Shown: in pieces, positions 31,690 to 43,609 of the stretch
Numbering within the stretch: the stretch's first letter is position 1
Layout of the letters: each line of letters starts with the position of its first letter
DNA from: Myxocyprinus asiaticus
Taxonomy: Eukaryota > Chordata > Actinopteri > Cypriniformes > Catostomidae
Reading direction: 5' to 3'
Assembly (NCBI RefSeq): GCF_019703515.2
Contig: NC_059351.1
Coordinates: 22,025,001 to 22,089,000 of the forward strand
Length of the DNA stretch: 64,000 bases
Program-made: the position numbers and the translations under genes
The notes under the pieces: model-generated
What the model was told of the DNA's origin: nothing
The model's input: the letters and a program-made list of their open reading frames with translations, nothing else
Database searches by the model: none

Positions 31690-33334
31690 TTGCAATATCC
31701 GATTACATCGTCAACCCCCCTGCCGAGGGTCGGTGAATTTCTGCTTTATTGATTTTGGTTAAAAAATTTTATTCATTTATTGAAACACAAAAAACATAAG
31801 CAAAATACATTTCTAAATTCAAATTGCACTTTAAACAAAAAAGCAATAATATAACAAAGTGATCAAAAAATCTTATTTAACCACCTCCCCAAATCCAAAC
31901 ATTTACCACCTCCAACAATTCATCACGCAAGCATCCATCAACACAACAGATGGAAAATTACTAATAGCCTACAGATTAAGAACTAAAGATGATTATAAAT
32001 GTAAAGACAATAATAGTCAAAATAAATAAGCCTAATAAATTCCCTTGTGTTCCCAAAATAATGCTGCCAAATGTGTTCTTTTCGAATATGTGTTGTATCG
32101 CATTTTGTTAATACAGTTAATGCTGCCTAAAGAAAATAAAATAGAATGCAATGTCTTGCATTACTTTATAATTTAATCACTTTCGTCTTTGTTTATTTTA
32201 AACAAAGATATATATTACTAAACCTGCTGAGTTGCGTTTACAATGCAAGCCAACCACGGGGAAATAAAGCAAACTAAACTCAAAAACCTCCCGAGATGAT
32301 CTGAGATAATTTGCAGCATTCTCACAAATTACATTATTCTTGCAAACAGTTTTCAGATGAATGAAACAGAGAAAAAAAGAGTGAAAACTCTTTACATGGC
32401 TTGTTCCTCATGACAGGCTCATGCTGCACGCCTCTGAACAAACAGCGAATCTGGTGAATGTTTGCTTTATTGATTTATTTATTGAAACACGAAAAACATA
32501 AAAGACATTTCTAAATTCAAATTGCACTTTAAACTAAATGAAATAAGCAATAAAATAACGAAGTGACCAACAAAATCTTATTTAACCACCTCCCCAAATC
32601 CAAACATTCTCCAACGGCCCCATTTGCATTACATAGGAATCCGCAATTCATGCCAACCGTAAGTAATTAAGCGCATTAAACTCACAGCACCTCCCGTTAT
32701 GATCGGAGATAATTTGCAGCATTCTTATAGATGACATTATTCTTGCAAACAGTTTTTAGACGAATGAAACGGAGAAAAAAGAGTGAAAACTCTTCACATG
32801 CGTGTGTTCCACAAGACAGGCTTGTGCTGCACGGCTGTGAGCAAACAGCGAATCAGACACGAGCATTGACGGCTTTTCTGTTGTCTGTTCTTAAAAATAA
32901 AAAAGTGTGTTTCTTCAAGCACGTGCCTTTGTGACCAACAGCATTTCTTGTCATGCGTCACTCCGAGATGTCTTAAAGGTCGCCCGCATGTTGCGGATAG
33001 ATGAGCAAAATTACCTGCATATGAAATACATTTGGATGAGGAGCTTGTTAACTGGATATTGCCTCATCGTGTTTTGTGTGGGGCAGGTGCTAGTTTCACA
33101 CCCTGGCCACTGTTTAATATATTTGCCGACTTCCCAGATCCATGGTTTTGCCATTTCCCAATATTGTCGATCATCATGTTTTCGCAAACAGCATCGGGAT
33201 CTTTGTAAGACATCGTCGATATCCGATTACATCGTCACATCGCCCAGCCCTAATATATGTGTTTAAGCAATATCGATAGTGTGCGATATGGCCCTACCTT
33301 AGCACTTCTTTTGGGCCATATAGCACGATTACGA
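31690..33334. repeat. Partly duplicated unclassified repeat
   Basis: 31,738-31,905 and 32,455-32,610 are direct copies ('ttctaaattcaaattgcac', 'ttaaccacctccccaaatcc'). 32,215-32,450 and 32,640-32,860 are also copies ('gataatttgcagcattct', 'agagtgaaaactctt'), so a ~717-bp block was tandemly duplicated and the second copy shortened. The phrase 'atatccgattacatcgtca' occurs near both ends (31,696 and 33,219). The right end 'catcgcccagcccta' resembles the terminus of a common fish DNA repeat. No coding frame is found. Confidence 0.65.
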
Positions 33335-33569
33335 GTGTGAAATTGCTTATATACAACAGATCAATGAACAAGTAAATAAATAAAAAAATAGGAAAAATTG
33401 AGTATGGTCATAAAAAACCGCATTTGTGCATGGAATATCTTTCTTAGGCGAAGGATCAGTGTTGCTGGTTCAAAACAAATGATGTGCCCAAGCCGCTAAA
33501 AAAACATCACTTTAGAACTACTAGTATCACGGCTTGGGCTGTTTCTAACAAGTTATTGGAAAAACAAGG

Positions 33570-33574
<5 letters not shown>

Positions 33575-33636
<62 letters not shown>
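33575..33636. repeat. (GT)n-(GA)n microsatellite
   Basis: About twenty GT units followed by GA units. It is the counterpart of the CT/CA tract at 563-628. Confidence 0.92.
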
Positions 33637-33638
<2 letters not shown>

Positions 33639-34911
33639 GGAGCGTGTGCCATCACCTGTTGCCACTCACAGCAGAGATGCTGTAATGTGTTAGACAGCTT
33701 TCTGAAGATAATGTCATTATGGTCAAATTCATCCTATTTTCTCAGTGGAAAAATAGCAGTCCAAGCAGGGGTATTCCTGCCTATATCACGGTAGCCGGTG
33801 TGCAAGAGTCTTTCACTATAGAAACCGCAATGTCCTCTGCCATTTTGAACAGTATTTCCTCTCCAGTGTGGAAACACAAGAGGTAAGAGGTAAGTGCCTT
33901 GAGTTTGTGTAATTAATCGGTCTGTTGTGTCTCTCAGCTGTGATGAGCCATAATGCTGAAGTTGTTAGTTTAAAGCCATTTAAAGCTATTTCCTAGCTTT
34001 AGTAGTGTAGTAGTCATATGAGCAATCACATAGTGCTGATGAATAAAAACACTGACTGATGCTGACTCACTTCACGTCACCTGGCTTATATTACACACAA
34101 AAATGGTCTTTTACCTCCACCTGCTGGCTAAAATAAGTAATGTCAAAAAATTAAATGTAAAGAGACACATATAGCTCTTAACACATCTGCACTGCTCTTA
34201 CACTTTAGTTTAGAACGGCACAAACACAAGCGGATTGATACAAACAGTGAAGCGTCGGAGTGCTGATGGTGAGACCACACCATTTCAAGTAAATGCACAG
34301 CTATGAATTAGTTCCAGGTCTTGAAAGCATAACGGTTCCATATCGCTTCGCCAAATTATTTCTGTTATTTCAAAGAGATGTACAGGCTACAGTACATCGG
34401 ATAAGAATGTCAAACGATTCTATAATATCCTACATTCATTTCAATTTCAGTTGAAAAGCTCCCTCATCTCCCCGCACTTACGCTCACACACATCCATACG
34501 CACGCACAAGCACACACACACAAGCACACACACTGAGACTCGTTTCGCAACCAACAAATAGAGCCGCACCCCCCGCGACTTCATCAAAACAGTTTCTATT
34601 ATCCGAAATATCTTTTAATATGTGAAACTTTTAATGTTTCAGTGTGTTTCACTCTAATCAGCCTCACATAGCTATAGTGAAAAGCACTGTGCTAACCCTC
34701 ACCCTCTCTTTCGCTCACACACACACACTTCCATGTTGCTCCTATGCTGAAAAGCAGCACATCCTCTGTTGCTAGTTCTAACATGACGTTTTTGAATTAG
34801 CAACGAAGGCTTGAGCTGTATCGAAGCTAGATACACTTGATCAATACAACAGTTTCTATATTATCTGAAATATCTGTGGGAAACACCCTTGCGCTCACCC
34901 TCTCTTAAACT

Positions 34912-34912
<1 letters not shown>

Positions 34913-34958
<46 letters not shown>
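34913..34958. repeat. (CA)n microsatellite
   Basis: About twenty-two CA units. A related CA-rich stretch lies at 34,493-34,532. Confidence 0.92.
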
Positions 34959-34961
<3 letters not shown>

Positions 34962-35491
34962 GACACACACATATACGCATTAAGCTCACACTTACTCGAG
35001 AGTGAGAAATAGAGCCGTCATGTCAGTCACTGGCATCTAAGTAGGGTTGAAAACAGATGTTAAGGTTTAAATCGGAAATGCTGCTGAAAAGTGCTTAAAC
35101 TTGCATCTTGGCGATTTTGAAGCGATGTTACTTCTGACCAAAGCTGCAAAAAATAAAGGTAATCCCACAGGCGATCTCTCTCCGTTTCTGAGCTTCTCTC
35201 TTTCGATCCCTGAAAAAACATCATGGTTACTTGTGTAACCTCCGTTCCCTGATGGAGGGAACGAGATGTTGTGTCAATGTAGTGACACTAGGGGTCACTC
35301 TTGGGAGCCTGAGACACCTCTGGTCTTCGATAAAATACCAATGAAAATTGACGAGTGGTATTTGCATGCCACTCCCCCGGACATATGGGTATAAAAGTAG
35401 CTGGTATGCAACCACTCATTCAGGTTTTATGCTGAGGAGCCGATATAAGGTCCGGCCATTTCAGCGGGTAGTTCAGCGTTATGGCAGGAGG

Positions 35492-35601
35492 GACACAACG
35501 TCTCGTTCCCTCCATCAGGGAACAGAGGTTACACCAGTAACCATGACGTTCCCTATCTGTCACTCACACGGCGTTGTGTTGATGTAGTGACACTAGGGGT
35601 C
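35492..35601. other. DIRS internal complementary region, copy C
   Basis: Joins the complement of the left terminus (gttccct dyad and 'ttacacc.gtaacc') to the complement of the right terminus ('gttccctatctgtcactc' through 'cactaggggtc'). Confidence 0.85.
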
Positions 35602-36356
35602 CCTATATGAAATGCCACAATTGGCTGAACTGTGTTACGTGAACTGGCAGTGTGTGGTGGGCAGACTACTGTGTGCCTCATAGCCAGCACACCAGGTCAA
35701 CAAGTAACCTCCCCCAACATAGTTATGAGTGTCGAACGGCCCTTTTTGGGGACAAGTCGACTACCCAAGAGATAGAGACAGGCTTAACCCAGTCGTGGCC
35801 TCTTTTCCCCTTCTCTTTTATCCACTCCCTAAAAAAGAAGGGGATTATCCGACTGGGCCGCCAGGTCTAGTCGGGGGGTGTCCCTCCTAAGGGGAAGACA
35901 CAGTGGAGACCACACCTCACCCAAAGAGAGGGGGGATATTTAAGTGGAAGAATACGTCACATGGTTTCCAACCATGTGGAGAGTCTTCAAGGTAGATCCT
36001 GCCCAATGGGGGAGGAGTTACTACAAACATGAAGACTGGGGCAGAGGGGCTCTGCCCAAGGAAGATGCAGTTTGCCAACAGGGAAAAGAATTAGTGGAAG
36101 ATATATATCGCATGGGGTTAGCCTTACAGGGAACCGCCACATGCGGAGCACCTACCCCAGAACAGTACTCTTAGTTAGCACATGTACTGGGCCGGCAGCG
36201 AATCTCTCCAAAAACTCGACTGCCACGGGGCTCGGAGGAAGTCAACCAGGGAACAAACTTGTGAACACTACTGGGAATTAATGGCGCACGTCTTCAGCTC
36301 AAAAGGAGGTGGAAGGCGCTATGTGCAAGCGATACACCCAGCCAGCTATCCCGGGC

Positions 36357-37511
36357 TTATCTACTTGTGTTGTGTGCCACTACCTGAGACGAAACCGGTT
36401 CCACCTGGAGGTTGTCGAACCTTGCAAAGGTGTTGGGTGTTGCCCAGCCCGCTGCTCTGCAAATGTCTGTTAGAGAGGCACCCCTGGCCAGGGCCCAGGA
36501 AGCCGCTACACCCCTGGTAGAATAGGCTCGTACCGGGGGCAGCATGTCCTGGGCGAGATTTGCCATAGTTATGGTGTCAATGAGCCAGTGGGTGATCCTC
36601 TGCTTGGAGACAGCGCTTCCTTTCCGCTGTGCACCAAAGCAGACAAAGAGCTGCTCAGAGATTCTAAAGCTCTGCGTGCGATCCAAATAGATGTGTAAAG
36701 CGCGCACTGGACACAGCAACAACAGGGCTGGGTCTGCCTCCTCCTGGGGCAGCGCTTGCAGGTTCACCAGCTGGTCCCTAAAAGGGATGGTGGGAACCTT
36801 GGGCACATAGTCCGGTCGGGGTCTCAGGATCACGTGAGAGTAACTCGGACCAAACTCCAGGCACGTTTCACTGACAGAGAATGCTTGCAGGTCACCTACC
36901 CTCTTGATGGAAGTGAGTGCAGTCAGGAGGGCAGTCTTCAAGGAGAGTGTCTTAAGCTCGGCTGACTGCAAAGGCTCAAAGGTGGCTCTCTGTAGACCCT
37001 GAAGAACTACAGAGAGGTCCCATAAGGGAAGGAGGCACGGTCTGGAGGGATTCAGCCTCCTGGTGCCTCTTATGAACCTGATGATCAGGTCGTGCTTCCC
37101 TAAGGACTTACCGTCGACTGCGTCGTGGTGTGCTGCTATGTCGGCAACGTACGCCTTCAAGGTGGAAGGGGACAGCCTCCCTTCCAACCTCTCCTGCAGG
37201 AAGGAAAGCACTGATCTGACTGCGCATCTCTGGGGGTCTTCGCGTCGGGAAGAACACCACTTAGCGAACAGACACCACTTAAAGGCATACAGGCGCCTCG
37301 TTGAGGGGGCCCTAGCCTGAGTGATCATGTCTACCACCACAGGTGGTAGACCGCTTAGGTCTTCAACGTCCTGTCCAGGGGCCAGACATGGAGATTCCAG
37401 AGGTCTGGTCGCGGGTGCCAGAGGGTGCCCCGTCCCTGAGAAAGAAGGGGAATTCTCAGGGGAATTCGCCATGGGGGAGCTGTCGCGAGGAGCGTGAGTT
37501 CCGAGAACCAC
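36357..37511 (-). pseudogene. DIRS tyrosine recombinase, copy C, open frame but catalytic Tyr and His lost
   Basis: This is the longest recombinase frame in the window: 384 codons with no stop. The N-terminal core-binding part has 'STRRLYAFKWCLFAKWC' and 'RLSPSTLKAYVADIAAHHDA'. The catalytic part has 'LTSIKRVGDLQAFSV' (Arg I) and 'CPVRALHIYLDRTQSFRISE'. The box that reads HSTRG in copy A is YSTRG here, so the conserved His is replaced while Arg II remains. The nucleophile box 'TFARFYNL' of copy A reads 'TFARFDNL': the codon at 36,414-36,416 (complement) is GAC instead of TAC. Without the tyrosine the enzyme should not cleave DNA. The apparent start is GTG and may be artificial; the frame begins inside the upstream pol region, as DIRS frames often overlap. 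Confidence 0.88.
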
Positions 37512-38477
37512 ATCTGGGTGGGCCAGTCAGGACGACCTATCAGGACGACCTGCTCCTCGTCCTTCCTGACCTTGCACAGGGTCTGTACAAGCAGGCTCAC
37601 TTGGGGAAATGCTTTTTTGCACAGGCCAGGGGGCCAGCTGTGTGCCAGCACTTCTATGCTGAGGGGGGCCTTTCTTCATCTCGGCTGGAGGGACAGGTTC
37701 TATCGCACCCTTCCGTAGGAGGGTAGCGATCTCCGCGCGCAAGGTGGCAGCGTTTTCGCTCTTGACCAAGGTGAAGTGAATACTGCTGAACCTGGGTGGG
37801 TGCCTGGTGAACTGAATCATGCAGCCGAGTCGGACGGTCCGGATCAGCCATCGCGACGGATTGGAAAGCGCGAGCCATGCGTCCAAGTTCCGTGCAAGTG
37901 GGACCAAGGGGACAATGTCATCGGACGTACCGGCATGTGGGGCCTCGCGGCGGGGTGGAGCTCGAGGTGCCACACCACGTTGTGGCCATGCTGAGTCTAG
38001 GGACATCGAAGCACTTACCTGGCTCCTTGTGACTACCCTCGGAACAGCCTGGGACGGGGGAGGAAGAGGCCTGTCCTCGTAACCCGTGGAGACTGCCACA
38101 TCGGGGGCGGCTGTGTGCCACAGTTGGATGCTCAGGGGTGGAAAGGCCACCACTGGAGTGCCAATCCTGCAAGAAAAAACCCATGGACGGAAGTCGTGGT
38201 GACGACCGTACACACCGGGTATGTGACCCAGGGAGGAAGGAAGCCGCTCTTTTGCTGAACTGTTGGGTACCGCAGCCACTTGGGCATGCGGCGAAATCAA
38301 ACAAAAAGGCAACAAAAGATTTTCCGCCCGGCCCTCCACCGGGGGATGGAGTGGTCTTTTTACCAGCTCCACGTGAGTGGGTTCCCTTGACCCTGGGTTG
38401 CCCATCTCAGGGGCGCATTGAGGACCTCCGTGGGTTCTTAGGCGCCAGCATAAGTGCACCGCAAGCGCCTTATCCAC
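37355..38477 (-). pseudogene. DIRS pol remnant (RT start joined to post-RNase H segment), copy C
   Basis: The 37,527-38,477 frame carries the pre-RT region and RT start ('LVPLARNLDAWLALSNPSRW', 'ATLRAEIATLLRKGAIEPVP', 'PPAEMKKG'). At about 37,665 it jumps, in another frame, to the segment that follows RNase H in copy D ('LAHSWPPGLCKKAFPQVSLL', 'WPTQMWFSEL'). The RT palm, including the YLDD box, and the whole RNase H domain are therefore deleted. Short 'cctt'-type microhomology exists at the junction. Non-functional. Confidence 0.8.
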
Positions 38478-39126
38478 TGGGGGAATCGCCGTATAGCCCC
38501 TGGCCGCCCCGCCATTGAGGGTAGTGAGAGCGGGGGAACTGCGGAATCAGGGCCGGTGCCTCCCAAGATTTCATCAGCTCCTCGTGCACTTCCAGGAAGA
38601 ATGGCACTGGAGCGGGGCGTGGCTGCTTTGAGCGGCGCCGCGAGCCCAGGAACCAATCATCAAGCCACGAGGGTTCAGGGGAGAGCGGAGGGTTCCACAC
38701 TAACCTGACGCTCGCGGACGCCCGGGAAAGCATGTCCGTCATTTCGGCATCAGCCTGTGACTGGGCAATCATTCCTGAAGGGGGAAGCCCAGCTGAGGCT
38801 TCTGCATCTGACTGGACAAGCCCGCTCTCTGCTGCTGCACTTGAGAGCTCATCATCTTCGCGGGGTCCGAACAAAAAGCCAGACTCGCCGTGAGACGAGC
38901 CGGCGAACTCATCCAGAAGCCCAATTGGGACAGACAAGCGTGCTGGGGAATGGGAGGTCCACGGGGGGATACCCGGCGGAGACGATCCCATTGGGGTCCC
39001 CAAATCGCCCCCAGTGCTAGCCGTGCTGGCCTCATACCCGTAGGTAGAAGGACTGAGGCGGGGAGCCGCTGGGGTGGCTTGCTTTTTTTCGCAAGTTCTC
39101 GCAGTGAGGCATTTTCTGCAGTGCAC
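38470..39126 (-). pseudogene. DIRS gag-like protein, copy C, N-terminally truncated
   Basis: An open frame of 218 codons with 'PIGLLDEFAGSSHGESGFLF', 'SAAAESGLVQSDAEAS', 'SQADAEMTDMLSRASAS', 'SWLDDWFLGSRRRSKQ' and 'PVPFFLEVHEELMKSWEAP'. The cysteine-rich N-terminus present in copies B and E is missing, because a deletion near 39,110 fuses the frame to the leader 'tgcagtgcaccagtgcag'. It is the least interrupted main gag domain in the window. Confidence 0.75.
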
Positions 39127-39262
39127 CAGTGCAGAGGAGGGAGAAGCCGCTGAAATGCGCCGCCAGATCCAGCAGAGGTGAATAAACAGTAGTATTCAGC
39201 TCAATGAGCATGACCATTCGGCTCCGAAGAGATAGTCTGAATGAGTGGTTGCATACCAGCTC

Positions 39263-39270
39263 CTTTTGTA
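39263..39270 (-). promoter_or_regulatory. Mutated TATA-like box, right ITR of DIRS copy C
   Basis: The minus strand reads TACAAAAG where copies A, B and E read TATAAAAG. The opposite (left) ITR of C keeps 'gtataaaagtagctgg'. Loss of the box may have silenced this copy; function is inferred. Confidence 0.4.
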
Positions 39271-39417
39271 CCTGTATGTCCGGGGGAGTGGCATGCAAAT
39301 ACCACTCACCAAATTTCATTGGCCTTTTATCAAAGACCAGAGGTGTCTCGGGCTCCCAAGAGTGGCACCTAGTGTCGCTACATCGACACAACGTCGAGTG
39401 AGTGACAGATAGGGAAC

Positions 39418-39830
39418 TAACACACGCACAAACGCACTAACTTGTTACTCCACTAAGTGCAAGCTTGATTCCTCCATTGCTAGTTCTGGAGTGACGTTTT
39501 CGAAGTAGCAACGAAGACTTGAGCTGTATCAGAGCAAGACGCTGAATCTGTGGCAGAAGAAAGTAGTTCAACTCACAAGATCGTTTTAGGGACGAAAACC
39601 AGAAAATATCTTGAGATATAACCCTGAACGATGTATTAAGGTGTGGTAACCACGGTGTAAGTGGAATAATTGACTCCGGGTCATTGAATTATTGAAAAAT
39701 AATGCACACCTGAGTTGCAACGGTCACTCCGATGCGCGTCGTGACCGCATTACAACCTCGGGTGTGCATTATATTTCAAAAATTCAACGGCTGTTGACAA
39801 TTATTCCTTATATATACACACATAAATGGC
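39418..39830 (-). repeat. Unclassified repeat, minus-strand copy, right part
   Basis: The segments 'ttgctagttct.gagtgacg', 'gttttagggacgaaaacc' and 'ttaaggtgtggtaacc' are the complement of about 960-1,170 in the first copy. The hairpin at 39,684-39,787 corresponds to the one at 875-970. Confidence 0.65.
39684..39787. repeat. Long hairpin, counterpart of 875-970
   Basis: Arms of about 45 nt ('ttgaattattgaaaaataat' then 'gcacacctgag', 'aacggtcac') pair with their complements around a short 'tccgatgcgcgtc' loop. It is longer-armed but less perfect than the hairpin at 875. Confidence 0.8.
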
Positions 39831-39963
39831 GTTCTCATTTATGTTAACATTACATGACAATGGCAATATTGCATCATTACACGTTTTATTGCAGTTTCCT
39901 AGAGAAATGTACAGCGGGGGGTGAAAAAAACGAGTGAAATGGTGTCATAACCAGACAAGGTTT

Positions 39964-40389
39964 TTAAAGGTTCATTCAGTAACTTTTTGTTCGTGTCATC
40001 TTCTACTTACAGTGACACCTAGTTTCCTGGATGCAGCATCATTCAAAATCAATAGTTTTGATTTCCAGGTGCCATTGTAGAAATTCATTATTCACAATCA
40101 GCCATGATTAATTTATTCCAAGAGTGAAAGTGTCCAAAAACAAGATGGTTACTGAGATTAAGCGAGTAGTTTTCAGCTGGTTATGTGATTCTAAAATGGC
40201 AGCCCCCATGAGAGCACCCCTGCCCCATATAGAATAAAACAGCTTTTATAAGGTTACTGATATGACTAGAGTCCTCATCTCATTTGAGTGGTCATGATTT
40301 TATACATGTCTGTTCAAAATTACAATTAATTTCTTTAGGAGTAAAACTTTTTTAATGGGGAAAAAAATATATACTGACTGCACCTTTAA
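39964..40389. mobile_element. Short TIR element (MITE)
   Basis: Left end 'ttaaaggttcattcagtaac'; right end 'ctgactgcacctttaa', inverted relative to the left. 426 bp with no coding frame. The ends resemble an abundant fish MITE with a TTAAAGGTGCA-type terminus. Confidence 0.65.
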
Positions 40390-42362
40390 GGTGAATATTA
40401 GATTTATGTTTTAATGATTAAAACATACCTCCCTAAACTAAAACTTTAACCTAAATCTAACCAATAGTGATCTAAAGTAAAATGAGAGGTGAAAAGACAA
40501 ATATCCTTAACATAAACCAACACCTAAATCTAACAGATAGTGCCCATATTTTTTTTTTTTTTTTTTTTTTTTGTGAAATGAAAAGCACATTTTCTGAACC
40601 AACTACGTCATCTTGCGTCACTTCTATGATACTTTTGTCTCATGTGTCGGATTGCGTGTTTGGCTGGGTTCAAACCATGGACTTCTGTGCAAGCTAATCA
40701 CATTGGAATAAGTGTGTAAATGAAGGTGAGTCTGTAATGAAAGCGTTAAAATGTATAGTTTTTTCAAATGATGCGTTATAGTAAAAGTGTTTTGATATAT
40801 AAACAAAGCAATATGTCAGTTATTGTGTGAAAAATAAGTGTTTATAAAGTTATAATCAATTTTTTTGTAGTCATGATTTGTATGAAATAGAATAAAACGC
40901 ACAGTTGTTGTAGCACCTCTAGTGTTCATTTCACCAGGAAACTGCAACAAAAAGTCAGTTTGCAATTTTTTTAAATTGTAATTTTATTTATTTTTATATT
41001 AACGTACATTCTATGGGACTAGGTTGATTATTTTTATTACTGTATGCATTAAATGAATGTTGAATTTACAGATTCAAGCACCTTGTATTGAAAAGATTGT
41101 GTGTCGTAAAACAGCATTAACCCGTAATTTGTTTACTTACCTTAAGCAAGGGTCACTTATTTTCTAATTGCATTTCAACACCTTTCCTCTGAGAAATCCT
41201 ATATTGCGATTTATTTTTATTCAGCAAATAAAGATTCCTTTTGTGATACATACAATTTTCCTACTAGATGCCAAAAAATCCATGAAACAAATGTAACCAT
41301 TGGGAGAAATTAATAATCTGTGTTATTAATTTACTTGTAAAGCCATAGGGGTTTGAGTTCCTCTCAATTCGCTAAACCACAGGAGATGGAATCCCACTAT
41401 TAGCCTCAAGCTAAAAAACTGTGGCATCTAATGAGAGCAGTTCTTGAGCTACGTGAATGTGCCTTTTGTAAGAAAACAGATGACTGCAATATCTATTTTC
41501 TTCAATATGTTTATCTTGTTTTCCAGTAAAAATATCCAAATGTTCTTAAAACAAGATGCTTTTACTTGAGAAGCTAAATCTAGCGAAATTTAGTGAGGTT
41601 CATGCTTATTTGCCAATGTAGTAAGACAAATAAACTTGTTTCTTATTTGAATTAAGTTTTTTTTATTATTATTATTTTTGCCATTGGCAAATAAAACCTC
41701 ACTTAAAATGTATTGTCATTTTTTCTAATCTAGCAAATATATGCTGTAGTGCATGAATGTTTATATGTTTTATAATGGAAAAACAGGCCTGAATGCTAAA
41801 TTTAGTTTTTGCAGTGTTGAAATGGCATTTCATCAGAACCAGCAAATAAGCTGTCATCACATGTTCAAGTTTCACAGGAAATGAGTTTTACCAAGAAAAC
41901 ATCGGGTCATTGGTTTATTCTTGTCCTGATGAATATGCCACCTCTGATCTGGGGTCAGACGGGTTAGGAAGGATCATTTCAGTCTCATCCTATGAGCAAT
42001 CATCTCTCTCATCTCAGGTTTTGAGTCTGATGTTTGAATGGCTTTGTGTGTACAAGGACATGCAGTTCGTTGGATAAAGTCATTTTACTGGCTTGTTTAG
42101 TGACTGACACACATTACAAACTCAAGGTATACTATGATCATACATGTATACTGTATGCATAATATCTAGATATGCACAGAAAAAAATAATTAATCAGTAT
42201 TGAATCAGTTTGTTTCAATTGTCTTGTTTTACAGTAAAATAAACATAAAAGAAATAGCTAATATAATCGCTTTTTGTTATAGGCAAATAATAGGGTTATG
42301 TTCAATGATATAGAAAAAATAATAATAAAAAGATCCATAAATAATATATATATATATATATA
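40390..42362. other. Intronic sequence; poly(T) and one diffuse repeat
   Basis: T24 run at 40,549-40,572. The region about 41,500-41,740 ('taaaacaagatgc', 'ttgccattggcaaataaaac') resembles a dispersed fish repeat that also has weak similarity to the hAT MITE interior near 31,300. Nothing coding. Confidence 0.45.
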
Positions 42363-42364
42363 TA

Positions 42365-43609
42365 CACACTATATTGCCAAAAGTATTCGCTCACCCATCC
42401 AAATAATTGAATTCAGGTGTTTCAATCACTTCCATGGCCACAGGTGTATAAAATGAAGCACCTAGGCATGCAGACTGCTTCTACAAACATTTGTGAAAGA
42501 ATGGGCCGCTCTCAGGAGCTCAGTGAATTCCAGCGTGGTACTGTGATAGGATGCCACCTGTGCAACAAGTCCAGTCGTGAAATTTCCTCGCTACTAAATA
42601 TTCCACAGTCAACTGTCAGTGGTATTATAACAAAGTGGAAGCGATTGGGAATGACAGCAACTCAGCCACGAAGTGGTAGACCACTTAAAATGACAGAGCG
42701 GGGTCAGCGGATGCTGAGGCGCATAGTGCGCAGAGGTCGCCAACTTTCTGCAGAGTCAATCGCTACAGACCTCCAAAGTTCATGTGGCCTTCAGATTGGC
42801 TCAAGAACAGTGTGTAGATAGCTTCATGGAATGGGTTTCCATGGCCGAGCAGCTGCATCCAAGCCATACATCACCAAGTGCAATGCAAAGCGTCGGATGC
42901 AGTAGTGTAAAGCACGCCACCACTGGACTCTAGAGCAGTGGAGACGCGTTCTCTGGAGTGACGAATCACGCTTCTCCATCTGTCAATCTGATGGACGAGT
43001 CTGGGTTTGGCGGTTGCCAGGAGAACGGTACTTGTCTGACTGCATTGTGCCAACTGTGAAGTTTGGTGGAGGGGGATTATGGTGTGGGGTTTTTTTCAGG
43101 AGCTGGGCTTGGCCCCTTAGTTCCAGTGAAAGGAACCCTGAATGCTTCACCATACCAAGAGATTTTGGACAATTCCATGCTCCCAACTTTGTGGGAACAG
43201 TTTGGGGATGGCCCCTTCCTGTTCCAACATGACTGCGCACCAGTGCACAAAGCAAGGTCCATAAAGACATGGATGAGCGAGTTTGGTGTGGAAGAACTTG
43301 ACTGGCCTGCACAGAGTCCTGACCTCAACCCGATAGAGCACCTTTGGGATGAATTAGAGCGAAGACTGCGAGCCAGGCCTTCTCGTCCAACATCAGTGTC
43401 TGACCTCACAAATGCGCTTCTGGAAGAATGGTCAAAAATTCCCATAAACACACTCCTAAACCTTGTGGAAAGCCTTCCCAGAAGAGTTGAAGCTGTTATA
43501 GCTGCAAAGGGTGGGCCGACGTCACATTAAACCCTATGGATTAAGAATGGGATGTCACTTAAGTTCATATGCGTCTAAAGGCAGATGAGCGAATACTTTT
43601 GGCAATATA

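Larger units (their letters stand above)
33335..35220 (-). repeat. Unclassified repeat, minus-strand copy, left part (interrupted by DIRS C)
   Basis: About 33,340-34,140 is the reverse complement of 130-870, sharing 'catttaaagc' and 'ccttgtttttccaataactt'-type segments. About 35,100-35,215 complements 1,290-1,430. The ~960 bp between has no partner in the first copy apart from a second version of the 'gttgctagttctaacatgac' segment near 34,769. Relative to the first copy the order of blocks is permuted. Confidence 0.6.
35221..39417 (-). mobile_element. DIRS-type retrotransposon, copy C (RT/RNase H deleted)
   Basis: Left end 'tcatggttacttgtgtaacc'; right end 'gtgacagatagggaac' at 39,417. Internal complementary region at 35,492-35,601. 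Minus-strand order from the right: gag (39,126-38,470), start of RT, a deletion junction near 37,665, post-RNase H segment, tyrosine recombinase (37,511-36,357). It is inserted within the minus-strand copy of the unclassified repeat, whose remainder continues at 39,418. At 4.2 kb it is the longest copy that retains both ends. Confidence 0.92.
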
